DNA from: Aptenodytes patagonicus
Taxonomy: Eukaryota; Chordata; Aves; Sphenisciformes; Spheniscidae
NCBI RefSeq assembly: GCF_965638725.1
Contig: NC_134960.1
Location: 64,501 to 128,500, forward strand
Length of the DNA: 64,000 nt
Direction of reading: 5' to 3'
Below, piece by piece: positions 22,301 through 35,934 of this stretch. The position numbers and the translations under genes are program-made. Positions within the stretch are counted from its first letter, which is position 1. Each line of letters opens with the position of its first letter. A model generated the notes under the pieces. That model was not told the origin of the DNA and ran no database searches. It was given only the letters and a program-made list of their open reading frames with translations.

Positions 22301-22310
22301 TTTATTTATT
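22301..22310 (-). terminator. EGR1: EGR1 polyadenylation signal (AATAAATAAA)
   Basis: Two overlapping AATAAA hexamers on the minus strand, roughly 970 nt after the stop codon, matching the usual EGR1 3' UTR length. Cleavage is expected about 10-25 nt further on. Confidence 0.75.
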
Positions 22311-22508
22311 TTTTTCTGAAGGGTATTGTACACCAAATATCCCATTGGCAGGAAAGCGCATTCGATGTGTTTAGAAGCCAAACAGTCACTTTCATTTTAA
22401 CAAACACAATTACAAAGTAAAAATAAACCACAAAATAATGAACCGCATGTTCATAACATACAAAAATTGCTGCCTACTCAGTAGGTAACTACAACATTCC
22501 AACTCCTG

Positions 22509-22539
<31 letters not shown>

Positions 22540-22713
22540 TTTTGTAACAAAAATAGACTTTGAGAGGTGTGGGGGTTTTTTTTGCTTACATTCCGTCCCC
22601 CAGGGCTTTCTCGTGCTCCCCTCCCCACCCATTCCCTGCTTTCCCTTACATTCTTTGAGTAACATCCCTTTCACTTTAAGGCAAGATGCAAAGCATCCAT
22701 TCACACAAATGCA

Positions 22714-22721
22714 TGACGTCA
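22714..22721. promoter_or_regulatory. Perfect CRE palindrome TGACGTCA in EGR1 3' UTR
   Basis: The eight-base CREB/ATF consensus lies in AT-rich, CpG-poor DNA. In transcribed sequence it could act as a DNA-level element or be neutral. Function is inferred only from the motif. Confidence 0.4.
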
Positions 22722-23279
22722 GCAAGGCTTCACAAAAAGGCACCAAGACTTCTAACTTTAAAAACAAAACTTCTGCCACATGTGAGTGTCTCATCAGGTG
22801 ATATTTACATAGCATCACTCTAACATGCTCAAATACAGTAAGTGCTGCTCCCAAAGAAGTTTGAAACTCATTACAGCATTGTCACTGAAATAGAATTAAC
22901 ATTTACAAAATATGGCCCTGCAAATTCCAAATAATACAATATGGATATGCAAAGATTTTTCACATCAATAGTACCTAAAGGAAAGCAAAACCATGGCACA
23001 TGTACAATTTACATCGGCTACATACTTAATGAAAAGTCCTTTCTTCCTAATAAAAGACTATTGTTTACAGGGAAAATTATACTGAACTTATATCCACAAT
23101 CCATGCAAATTAAGTCATTCAACAGAGGTGGAAAACTTAAATGGCAGTTGTTTCAGGCAGCTGAAGTTTAAAGAAAAGTTAAATAGCCTTGCAACGTATG
23201 GTGTTGGGGGAGTAGTTGGAGACTCCATGTCTGATAGTACCAATGGAAAAGGTGAATTCTCCTGTTCCAGAAGACAATC

Positions 23280-25122
<1,843 letters not shown>

Positions 25123-25320
25123 GAGGGCGCCGGGCTCGGGCTCCGACGGGTGGTGGCGGCGCCGCCGCCGCGGGCCCGGCGGACGGGCCGGCTGTGGCGA
25201 GGCCGTCGCCTGCTGCGTGCCCTGCGCCGCGGTCGCCCCGGCGCTGCCCGCTGGAAGCGCTCGGCTCCCCGCCCGCCCGCCCGGGGCTCCCCCCGGCTCT
25301 GCCCGCTGGAAGCGCTCGGC
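25123..25320 (-). other. EGR1: EGR1 5' untranslated leader (estimated) with a 55-bp-period duplication
   Basis: The start is estimated about 30 bp downstream of the TATA box. The leader is GC-rich with GCC runs, and CAT is absent from the plus strand here, so there is no upstream AUG. A 35-bp segment beginning CTGCCCGCTGGAAGCGCTCG occurs at 25244-25278 and again at 25299-25333, a tandem duplication with a 55-bp period reaching across the presumed start site. Confidence 0.6.
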
Positions 25321-25345
25321 TCCCCGCCCGCCCCGGAGCCGCCTC

Positions 25346-25352
25346 TATATAT
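25346..25352 (-). promoter_or_regulatory. EGR1: EGR1 TATA box
   Basis: ATATATA on the minus strand, about 225 bp upstream of the start codon and 45 bp downstream of the nearest CArG box. This is the expected position for the inducible, TATA-containing EGR1 promoter. Confidence 0.75.
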
Positions 25353-25384
25353 CGGGTCCCACCGGCCGCAGCCCGCCCCGGCCC

Positions 25385-25428
25385 TGACGTACATGGCCAT
25401 ATATGGAAAGCAGGAAGCCCTTATATGG
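25385..25428 (-). promoter_or_regulatory. EGR1: EGR1 proximal serum response elements with CRE-like and Ets sites
   Basis: CArG boxes CCATATATGG (25397-25406) and CCTTATATGG (25419-25428) flank an Ets core CAGGAAG (25411-25417). CRE-like TGACGTAC is at 25385-25392. The spacing from the TATA box matches the proximal SRE pair known in mammalian EGR1. SRF, with ternary complex factors activated by ERK signalling, drives the immediate-early response. Confidence 0.88.
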
Positions 25429-25630
25429 ATGCGGGCTGGAGGACCCCGCCTGGCGTCAGCGCCTGGCACCGGGGAAAGCCGGGCCGTGGGGGCCCCGTCC
25501 GCCCCGGGCTGGGAGCCCCGCGCCCGTTGCGGGCCTGTCCCCCGTCGCGGGCAGCGCCGCCGCAGCGCTGCCGCAGCGCCGCCGGCCCCGGGGCGCGGGG
25601 TCCCTGGCCCCCGCCCGCCCCGGCCAGCCC

Positions 25631-25724
25631 GCCGGAAGCCCCCGCCGCACTTTCCATATTAGGAAACAACCTTATAAGTCTCGGTTCCGGCGGAGGCTTC
25701 CCGCTCCTTATATGGCGATTCCGG
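25631..25724 (-). promoter_or_regulatory. EGR1: EGR1 distal serum response elements with Ets sites
   Basis: CArG boxes CCATATTAGG (25654-25663, the same core as the c-fos SRE) and CCTTATATGG (25706-25715), with a near-match CCTTATAAGT at 25670-25679. Ets cores are GCCGGAAG (25631-25638), TTCCGG (25685-25690) and TTCCGG (25719-25724). This corresponds to the distal SRE cluster of mammalian EGR1, about 330-400 bp upstream of the start site. Confidence 0.87.
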
Positions 25725-26507
25725 CCCCGGGTAGGGGGGGCGCGGGGAGCCCGTGCGCGGGAGCCAGGTTGCCGCCGGGCCGCGCGCCCGCCCCCGGGCC
25801 GCGGGAGCGCGCGGCTGCTGCCCGGGCAGGCGGCACGGCGGTCGCGGGGAGCGCCCGGCAGACTCCAACACCGCCGCCGTGGTCTCGCGGGCAGAGCTCC
25901 CCCTCGCCCCCACCCCGTTTGCTCGGCTCGCACTATTCGCCTCCTCCCGTCCCCGCGGAGGGGCCGCGCGCCGGCCGCTCACGGTCAGCGGCGCCGCGCG
26001 CCCGGCAGCCTCGACGCGGAGGCGTTTTCTGGGCGCTGGCAGCGCGCCTCGGGCGGGGGCTGCCTTGCTCCCGGAAAGGGAGAATCTCTGGGACTCCGGA
26101 GGCCTGCCGGGAGCGCCTCGCTCCGCCCGCTCCCGCCGAAGGCGGAGGAGCTCTGCCCGCAGCGCCGGACCCAGGCTCTGCGTGCCTCCCTCACGCGGCG
26201 GAGAACGGGGCGCTGCTAAAACCGGAGCCCCGGGTACCGCACGGCCGCGGCCACCACTGACTTCGGCGCGACGGAAAATGACAGCGCTCGGGACTCTGCT
26301 CTCGCGCCCTTAGGGTTGTCCCTTGACGCAGCCGCAGCTCCTTCCTGCCTGCCCTCCCCGCAGACGCGGGCTGCTCCCACCACCGGCTCCGCACGGAACC
26401 GGCGGCCGCGCCCGGAGGCGCCGGGAGCCCCGGCTCCCCGCCCGAGGCAGCATACGCAGCGCGGAGCCGCAGGAGAGCGCTTCCCGGGCCAGGGGGAGCC
26501 TCCCGCG

Positions 26508-26517
26508 CTATAAATAG
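26508..26517 (+). promoter_or_regulatory. MEF2-like site / plus-strand TATA-like element
   Basis: CTATAAATAG is an exact MEF2 consensus and, read on the plus strand within TATAAATAGG, a good TATA box. It stands out in otherwise extreme GC-rich DNA about 1.2 kb upstream of the EGR1 start site. It could be an upstream activity-response element or the promoter of a divergent transcript. No coding product is evident downstream. Confidence 0.4.
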
Positions 26518-27180
26518 GCGCTCGACGCGGCCGCCGCCCCGCCCCGCCCGGGCCGCCCGGCTGCCGGCACGCCGCGGCGCGGGGCTCCCCTGGCGCCGGG
26601 CCAGACGGCACCGGCGACGCAGTGCGGCCGCAGTGCGCGTGCGCGGCCGCCGCCGCCGCGGCGGCGAGGGCTTCCCCGCAGTGCGCGGGGCTCCGTGGGC
26701 GGCGCCAGGAGCAGCGGCCGCAGGCCCCGCCGCGCGACGCTGGCGGGAGCGGCCTGGGTGGGCCGTGCCAGGGGCTCCGCCGGGGCCCCCGCAGCTCCGT
26801 GCTCGGGCGGGCCCGATCCAGTTGAGCCGGGCCTCGAGCCTCGCGGCGCGCGGCCGCCCGTGCTCGGCTGCTGCGCGGAGCTTGCCGAGGTCCCGACTCG
26901 CCGCCGCCCGCGGCTCCGTGCCCTGCCGCGGACGGCGCTCCCTTCGCCGCAGAGATGGGGGGAACGACGTTGTTCCTGTTCACGGCGCGGGTTTCCTGGC
27001 CGGCTCCGCGGGCAGGCGCTTGCTCGGGGCATCGCCCGCGTCCCGGCAGGGGGACGCAGCACTGCGCGCCCCGTCCGCGCCTCGCGGCCGGCTGCAGGGC
27101 TGGTCTTTCCCGCGGAAATCCTGGCGCAAAGCCGGGCCACACACCTCGGGTGCCAGGCGGTCCCCTTTTGCCGTGGGAAG

Positions 27181-30100
27181 GCAGTTGTATAAACGACGCT
27201 ACTGGGCTCTGCCGCCGTTGTGATTTATATTCAAGTTGCGAGGAACGGCAGTGCTCCGTCTGCCCACTTTTGTAGAAGTTTTAAACCTCTTGTCGTGTAC
27301 TGTTTTAACTGAGTTGCTATATCTAGGGCTGTGTCTTGTCAGTAACACTGTGCGGTGCCTCCCGCACTGATGCACGTCCACCCTAAAATGAGTTACGTGT
27401 TGCGGCCTCAAACTGCCTCCAGGAGACATGTAGAAAGCTCCCGCTTATTGGCAGCCTGTATTACTCCATGGCAGCTAATATGCATCTGTTCTTTGATACT
27501 TTTTATGGAGAGAAATCATACTGGTTTTCAAATGTCAGCACACTAGGCCAAAGCCCTACTTTGAAAATGTGATTTGGTGCTTTTCCTTTTTTTAACAAAT
27601 TCAAGTATCTGCTGCAGGTTTTGAGAAGTCCCATACATAATGATTACAGCTAGTCTCTGATTTCCACCAGTCTGTCACAATTTGGAGACCTGTTAGAAAG
27701 GGCAGAGTAGCAGAACTTGACTCTTTCTACAAACACTGTAGTTTGTTTTGGCTCCTCAGCATCTTACTGACATTGCAGAAGCCATTGCGTCCTCCTCTCC
27801 CTCTTTTTTTCCCCTTCTCTTTCAAGACCAGAAGGAACTTTATTTCAACTAGTGCCTGATTCCCAAAGAATTTCACTCATACACCCTGCGTATGTTAGAC
27901 CCAATATTTCTTTTTAACTGAAGTACAAAATTAAAAGCTTTTTTTTTCCTCCAAAATCTGAAATCACGAAGAGATGGAAAAATCTATTGCTTGCTTTCTT
28001 TTCAGTTACCTTGATTTTTATCAATGTAATTCTAATTTAACAATTCATATAAGAGAAAACAAGAGACCTGCTTCAGAGTTGCAGACAGAGCAGTGTAACT
28101 AGCTTGAACGGCGCATAAATTATAGTAATAAAGATTGTTTTACAACATGTCCTCCACCATTGTGGTGAGGCTTCCTGGCTTCAGTGAAGTACTGGAGAGG
28201 CAGCAATACACACAGATGACTTACAACCTGGACACTGAGCTAGGAAATTGCCTGCTGTCATTCACGCACTGGGACAGACAACATCTGCTAGTTTTCTGAA
28301 CTCATGTTCTGTGTTCCATTTTCTTTTTCTGAATACAACGTTAGGTCTGTAGGAACTACATTAAAAGAGTTAGATTTTTACTACTGAAAATCGAGATCTG
28401 TTTAGTTCAGCCAGCCAGCCATTTATTAGACTGAGGGATGTTGTGGTCAGACTGGAAGTTGTGAATGGAAGTTTTTGTAGTAAGTGGAGCCTCTAGCTAT
28501 TAGAATAAGATAGTATCTGTGTTTTGTTTTCTAGGTAGCATAATTTGAATGTCCAAAGAATTTGCTATTATAGGTCAGTATTTTAAAAAGAATATCTTTC
28601 CAAAACGGCAGTATTTTAATAAATGTGTAACACTTCACTTAATGCTCCTAGTGAAAGCACAGAAGTGTTAGACATTGCCACTGGATCAGTTACAATTTTA
28701 TTTGAAAGTTTAATAATTTTGGTTGTGATTGTCTAATGAATAAACACATGCGATACTCTGGGTCTCCTTGAAAGTCCATCGTCATCAAATATGCTTGTTG
28801 TCTCTCAATACATTTCAGTGGGAGGAATGCTATTCCAAGGACACAGAGTGAAGAATGCTATGGGGTGAGGGAAAGAGAAGAGAGAATGGGGTATTGAGCT
28901 CCATGAATAAACCACCCATCTCAAGTCACTGGAAAATGCCAGTCTCTACTTCAAGTTTACAGAACAGTACAAAAAAATCTACACTAGTAGATTTCTCCTT
29001 TTTTCTCTTTTTAATTTGATGTTGTAATACTTGTGTTCTTTTCTGTTTTCTGATTCATGGATAATTTTTTTCAGCAGCATTTCTTTTCTGCACTTAAACA
29101 AGAAATTATTGATAATATAGCTACATGAATACTGCTGTGGCAGTGGCATCAGCCAATTTGACAGATTAAAATTCCCCAGTCAATAAAATTTATTGAAAGG
29201 CTCAATTTTTTTCTACATATTTGTTCAAACACTTTTTCTCTCTTTTTCTCTAGAATGTATCATATCAGCATATGCATTAGCCAATTGTTTTAAGATTCTT
29301 GCATGCAAGTTACCTGTGACAGTTTTCTTAAAAATACCTATTCATAATAGAAGTTTTCTATCATCTTTCCTACCTCCCAATAGCCTAGAAAGCACTACAT
29401 CATGCTTTGAGAAACAACTTCAACCTGCTTCTTTGCAAATTCACAGCAAACATATTCATTGGGCTTTTATGCCTTTTCTGCATTGTATTAATAATTTATT
29501 ACCTTCAGCTAGTGATGGACCCATACCACGATTAGGATGTCTTTTGCATTGGTGTATTTATATGTGTCTTCCTAAGTCACTCTCCAGCCACAGAGTTTGT
29601 TTGTCTGTTGTAATTTTTTTCTTCTAACAGAAATGTGTTGGTAGGCTTTTAATTTTTTTTTTTACTTCTTTTCTGTTTTTATTGTTATTCTTGATAGTGA
29701 TTTCATTTCATTTCTTAAGTGGGATGAGCTTTTAGCCACAGTAGTCCTTTTATGTCATTGATTACTTTTTGCTATCTGTCTGGTAACCATTTTTGAAATA
29801 ACTTTTCATTTTCATTCACTTTTGTTTGTCTAAACTTTGCCTTTCCCTTAAATATTACAAACTATTTTCTTCAGTGCCAGGAAATTATTCCTGTTTTTTG
29901 AGGCTCCAGTCATATTGCTGAATATATCTGATTTCTGCTTGCTCATACCAACTGTAATCAGGTCATGATCCCTAAGTAACCATGGAAGTCCAGCTCCTGC
30001 AGGTAAATTACTTGTCTCCCCTTGGCACAACAAGGCCATTCACCTATGGAGTATGTTATCTTTTATCTTTAAAAAGCCCAACAAACCAAACAAAAAAACC

Positions 30101-32159
30101 AGTCACACCTTTAAATTTTAGTAGTTTTAAGTACTGGCAGCATGAGACCTCCTGAACTGGACTCAATGATAATACCAGTGCAGATTTAGCAAAGAGACAC
30201 AATGAGCTGTGACCTTTCTGTCTACAAGCGTTACCTCAACTAAAATGCCCATTGCAATATGATGCACAGCACTTACATGACTGCACAGCCCCATGTTCAG
30301 ATCAGAGCTGTACCTGTCCATGATTACACAAATTTCCATTCGCTACAGGTATGAGATTAAAGAACAATTTATTCCTTTTTGTTTGACATAGTTGCCTGTG
30401 GTGGATCTTGCATAATGTTGTTACCTTGCCCTAGTCTTTACTGCGTACCACACTAATCCATAGGCATTCAAGATCATTCACATCTGTTACCAGTCATGCT
30501 ACAGCAAGTAATGGGTAGCAGTTAGTTTCTTTGATAGGCTGAACACTTTGGGATCCAGCTCTTTTATCTACATTGCTCTTCCTGAATGAGTGGTACTTGT
30601 GCGCTTAGCATTCTTAAGATACAGGAAGAACATTTCCATTAAAAGTGGTATACAGAACTGAAATTAGGAAAAAAATTACAGTTCAGTAGATAGCCGTGCT
30701 TAGTTCTATTATTAAGGAATTTCAACATTGGTTCATCTTGTGCCTGACTGAGGGGGAAAAAAAAAAAGCTTGTTTATTTATTCTACTAGAAGGTGAACAG
30801 AAAGTACGTGGGGGGGTGTCACATGATCTGAGTTTATCTGGCTGAAAATTAGACATCTTGAGTAAGTCAGTTTTTGAGGTTCTCGCTATTGTCAATGGAG
30901 CAAGGCAGGACCTGCAGAAGCCAATTCATCCTACCTCATTTATATACCTGCCCTGAATGAGCTGGATTCCTCTCTGTAGACGTGTCTCACAGGTGACTAC
31001 AGAAAGATTCTGCATAATTTTTTCTGCATCCATATGCAATCTTTTTGACGGTTAAAAATTAGCTGAGATGAATCCTGGGTTTTGTTTTGCTTGCTTTCTT
31101 AGTAGAAGCTGATACAAATTATTTTATATTCAGCTCCAGTGTAACTTTCAATGTTTAATTTTTTTAACTGTTTTTTCATTCAAACTAATTTGTTGTGTTA
31201 TTGTGCTAGTAAAAACATCATGGTGCCTTTACAAAATATGCTTCCACATAATTACAGCTTTGTCTTTAAGTTATTTTTCATAACTGCTGCTTTCATGACT
31301 GCAGCTTACTTCCAGGTCTTGCCAACCTGTACTGTGATTAAAAGTAAAGCAGTCGCTGTTCCTGTTGGCACTGGATATAACTGAGTTGAACTCTCAATGC
31401 AAGAAAAGTTAACCAACTTTCCTACCTTTGTAACTTGTCTAGTGTTCTAATATACATTTTGTTTTAATTAGATGCACTTTTCACTTATCCACAAACATAA
31501 TTTCCATGTGTCTGGAATGCCCATTGACTTTTGGCAAAATTCAGTCAAATTTTTTCAGAGATGTTGGTTTTGCCTGGATATGTAATAATAACAGCAGCAA
31601 TCATAATTTCTCTAGGTCTCTGACTAGTTGTTCAAATACACACACCTTCGATTGTCTTTATCCCAAACCTCCAATTACCTCATTCTATTCCCTCCTCTAT
31701 TTCCCCTGGATACTGTTTTTAATATTCCAGACTATAAAACAAGTTTACATAGATATCCCTTTTAAAAGTTTTATCATTCTCTATTTATTACCTTGTATTA
31801 TTCTGTAAGCCTGAAGAGTTAGAAACAAGAGGGGGTATTCCAGCTTTTTAAAGAAATGCTGTAGGGTTCTTTCTTCCCTCTCAGCCCCCCAGAACCAAGG
31901 CATCTGACTTAAAAAGCTGTGACATTTTTATGTACTGTAGGATGTTCTACAGATATTTTAAACTTATTTATCATTAATTTTGCTTTCTGTGCAGTTATGT
32001 TCATTACAATCAAAGTCTCGCTTTTAGATGGGGGCATAGAGGGAACAGATACAAATGCACTCATAATTTAAAATGAAAACAACCTTAAATTTAAGCAGCC
32101 TTTTCAGTCCTGTGAGGAGTGAGAAGCATATTTTCATCAGCATTTTTTGAATGCGTGGC
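27181..32159. other. Upstream flank of EGR1, no gene recognised
   Basis: AT-rich DNA begins abruptly at the edge of the CpG island. A plus-strand frame of 144 aa at 29193-29627 is low-complexity Phe/Leu/Ser-rich and lacks domains. No well-preserved transposon was recognised. Confidence 0.45.
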
Positions 32160-32455
32160 TTTGCTCTGATGACTGAGATGGACGTCCCCGTGTTTGCTGC
32201 GAAATTCTTACCCCATTCCGGTACGTGACTCCCTTCGTTCTGTAACAGGCCTGGAGCGCGTTACACGCATTGTTTGCAGCGGTATTGTCTGACCGCAAGA
32301 GGGAACTCTTCCCTGGGATTACTTCAGGAGCTGGGCGCGGTCTACAAAAATTAAATAGAGCATGGGTTGTGTAAGAATCAGGTTGCTTGTTTGTTTTTTT
32401 TTTTTTTTCTTGGTCTCAGACATTGTAAGTGAGCAGAAAGGTGACGTCAGCGATT
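32160..32455. promoter_or_regulatory. Candidate distal element: CTCF-like site plus perfect CRE
   Basis: A local rise in GC and CpG inside AT-rich DNA, about 7 kb upstream of EGR1. CCGCAAGAGGGAACT (near 32296) resembles the CTCF core CCASYAGRKGGCRSY with two mismatches. A perfect TGACGTCA lies at 32442-32449. An activity-responsive enhancer or boundary is plausible, from motifs only. Confidence 0.4.
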
Positions 32456-35400
32456 TTCCTCAGAAATCTAAGGCAGCTGAGGGTTTTTGCCTCAGGCTTT
32501 CATGCTCCGATTTAAACAAATCCTTTAAAAATACTTCATTTGGGATGCATGACTTAATAGACTTCAAAAGCCTGTAAAGGTTGTGTCATTGCAAAGAAGA
32601 GTTGCTATACACTACTTGAAGTATTCAGACATTTCCCTTAGTGCCTAGAGTACCTCTGCCCTGGTGAACTCTCATACCCAGTTTAGATAATTTGGCTGCG
32701 GTTGCTAAGAGACAATGCTTACCTTGGTTCATTGTTAGCCCTGTGACAAATGGTATTAGGTCTCCTATGATATCAGGATGAGTAAGACGATTAACCATAT
32801 ATAAGGCTGTCCTCTATTGTCCCTGCAGAATTATTATATGAGAAATATTAGAAAGGTAGAGGTAAGTAGTGGAAGAAAGGCAAAGCAGATAACACCTGTT
32901 GAATGCTCACAGTTGTTATCAATGAACAAAGATGACAAATGCCTCTACCAGTGTTGGGATCTCACTACTACTGTGACACAAACACTAATTTTCCTCCTTC
33001 AGTAGTAATAATTTCACATGTTCACATGCTTCTTCAGGACAAAAATCACTGATGCCATCCATTTTGTGTGTATGTGTCTTCAGAGATGAAGGGCTATTTA
33101 AGATGCCAGGCAGACTCAGTGTACTAAAGCTAAGGAAGGCTTCTGACATTAGATTAACATTTCATTTTGGGGAGTGGGGGAGCGGGTAAGGAAATAGAAA
33201 TTATAAGCAGACATTGTCTTGCCAAAGAAGACTGAGGCCTAGTAAGACCATCAACATCTGTACCATAGCACCCTGGATGAACATGTATGTGGAATTGTTA
33301 TTTACGTGAAAGAAAAGACCATAGGGATTTTATTACTCAGTAGGACTATGAACAACTTACTTTCAGAGACATTACAGTTACTTTCTGAATGAATCCTGGC
33401 TCTGTAGTTTGACTTAGGAAAAAACAATAAAGCAAAAAAAGAAAAAAAACCCAACACTGATTTCAAAGCCAGATTGGACAGACTGTTACGATTCTGTAAT
33501 CAGACCCTGTGTGTACCAGTGGCCAGAGATCTTTATCCAGGACTTACATAAGAAATGTAAACTTTATACATGAATATGAGCTGCACTATAAAGATTAACT
33601 GAATGCAATGTAAGGGATGTAAAAAAACACCGGACGTACTCTTTGGAAGCAAGGGAATGAGAAAATAAGCAAGAGCATTGGTGCCTTTTCTTGAGATTTG
33701 TTGTCTGCGTCAGGGTATCAGCTAGGATAGCTAATATCAAGGCATGTGACACGTAAATTCCTCATCGTTTTAATGGCAGAGGAGACTGATTTTCAGGCAT
33801 ACCAATAGACAGGAAGTCCTACTTGAATCTGAGCTATTCTAGATTAGCTCAGTTAGATGGATTGTCTAGGTTACTGTACCCCAGCACTTTGTCATTAACA
33901 ACTACTGCCCAGATAAAACTGTAGCCTCTGATGTAGGCCTTGTATTGTGTAGGGGAAGCTGGGCTGGTGCTAGTGACAGAAAGAAAAATGTTGTGAAAGA
34001 GCAACTTCATTGTATGTTTATAGCACAGTACTAGAAAAAACCATGAAACTACATAGACTGACCTTTTTGTGTTGCGCACAACACAAAATTTTATTGTCTA
34101 TTATGCCCAAAAACCTTTTTGGCAGAAACATATTCAGCATTGTGGAGCTGCCACATGCCCCTTTAGACACCCTATTCCTGTGACCAGGAGGCTATCTCCA
34201 AGCTATCAAGACAGCAGATACCTGTACAGCCATGTCCCATCTTCTTTGCACCCAGGTGCTTAACATTACACAGCCCACTACTTCATTGGCAATGAATCTT
34301 TCATATGGTGCCCATGTATTTAGAACTGTGGCCTGATGTGTGTGGCAGAGCTCACACTGATATTACCTTCGTTCACTCAAACCTGACGCAGCTTCTGTCC
34401 GTACATGTCTTGTTTGCCTGTATGTGCCCCAATGACCCCTTTTGACTTCAGCAGTGCAACTCTTATCTTACTGCTCTGGCTCAGGTGTGTTTGGCAGGAG
34501 ATATTGATTGACTCTTCAGAGCTCCTCCCATGCTCCTGAAAGATATGCCATGCTGGCATATGCTTGTAGGCAAGGGTCCAGACTATCCATAGGCCCTATA
34601 AACCCTTGGTGAATGGTAATTCTCCCTTTCCAAAATAACTTGGATACACTGTGCCACACTCCTGTGTTTACATAGGAGGTCCTCTTGTCTCTTTCTAAAC
34701 TTCAAACTCACTCATAGCATCTTCACCTTGCTGAAGGCTAGTGGCCAGCGGTACCAATCAAGGCACAAGTGTTGGGAACAGCCAGGATATAGGACTCTCC
34801 CTCAGATGATGCTGTAGACTCCAAAAAGAAAAATTCTAAGCAATTTAAGATCTGGTAGTGTCTCAAGACATGTAACAGAATGAACTATTGGCCAGACTCA
34901 GCCTGCTAAGACATCTGGACTCTAACAGCACATTTCACACTTTTATGTAAACACATAGTCTAGATTCATTGCTTTGTAGTTCGTTTGCAGGAAATGCTCT
35001 ATCTATGGATTGTAGAACCACAGAGTTGAGTTCAATCAGTGCTTTGAGTGCATACTTTCAACAGACAGAGGAGTGAGGGATGTGGGTGGAATGTGGTATC
35101 CCTGTGACTTAGCAAATCAGTGACTTTAGCAAAAGGGATAGAATTAAGGGATACAACACGGGAGAACCAGGTATGGGTTGGGACAGCAAGAGGAAGTAAA
35201 GGTTCCCTCTTGTTGTGGAAGGAAAAACAATAGCAATCATGCCTAACATGTTTCTAGGACTCCACAAAATGTTTGCACTCCAAATATAAACACTGTACCA
35301 CTTTGAAAGTGCTCCCATTGCAGATGGTCTGTCTAGTGGGGCAGGAGGGACGGACTGTGTAATGAGCCATCTGCAAATGCTTGAGAATGTGGTGATTCCT

Positions 35401-35934
35401 AGAAACCATGTGCATGCTCCTGTGCTATGATCAGGGGGCTGCTGTTCAGTCTAAACTGTCTCACCTCATTTTCTGTGGAGTAGTGCGAGATAGACAGGCT
35501 GTAAATATGTTAAGACAGAAAATGAGCCCCAGAAAAAGCCATTCTGCATGCCTTACGTACTTTGACAATGAGCTGGAAGTCCTCTGCCCCTCTGTGTCTG
35601 TCCTTGGTGGCTTCACACTGCTTCTGGCAACACGCGCATGCAAGTGAAAAATAAGGGCAGACTGCTTGGGAGCCTTCCAGAGGCATTTTCTATAAGAAAA
35701 GGGTGAAAACCTGTGCAGTGAAGCAAGGTGCAAGAGGCCTACCAGGATTCTTCTGGAGAACAAAAAGAGCCAAGGATTTCTGGCAGCAGTGTAACCTCTC
35801 TCACACTGATGTCAGCCACAATCACTGGCACAAGGAGTCTCTCTTACAATTTATTGTTTTTAAAACCAGGCTTTGTTTATTAAAAACCTAATCTGAATAG
35901 GGGACTACTCACTCTGAGCTATTTGTTGGAACCT
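32456..35934. other. No gene recognised
   Basis: AT-rich intergenic DNA with short frames only. No convincing exons, RNA genes or repeats. Confidence 0.45.

Larger units (their letters stand above)
22285..23279 (-). other. EGR1: EGR1 3' untranslated region
   Basis: About 1 kb follows the EGR1 stop codon on the minus strand and closely resembles the EGR1 3' UTR as known from mammals, especially the stretch beside the (TA)n run at 22510-22530 and the part around TTGTATGTTATGAACATG. It is AT-rich and holds a perfect CRE-like octamer at 22714-22721. EGR1 mRNA is very short-lived, and control in this UTR is expected. The 3' limit is estimated from the polyadenylation signals. Confidence 0.8.

Noticed and set aside
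25194..27223. Long open frames (up to 341 aa) on both strands around the EGR1 promoter
   Set aside because: All are Pro/Arg/Ala/Gly-rich, overlap in many frames, lack domains and lie in a CpG island where stop codons are rare.
32793..32810. CCATATATAAGG as a CArG box
   Set aside because: Eight A/T bases separate CC and GG; the SRF consensus needs six.
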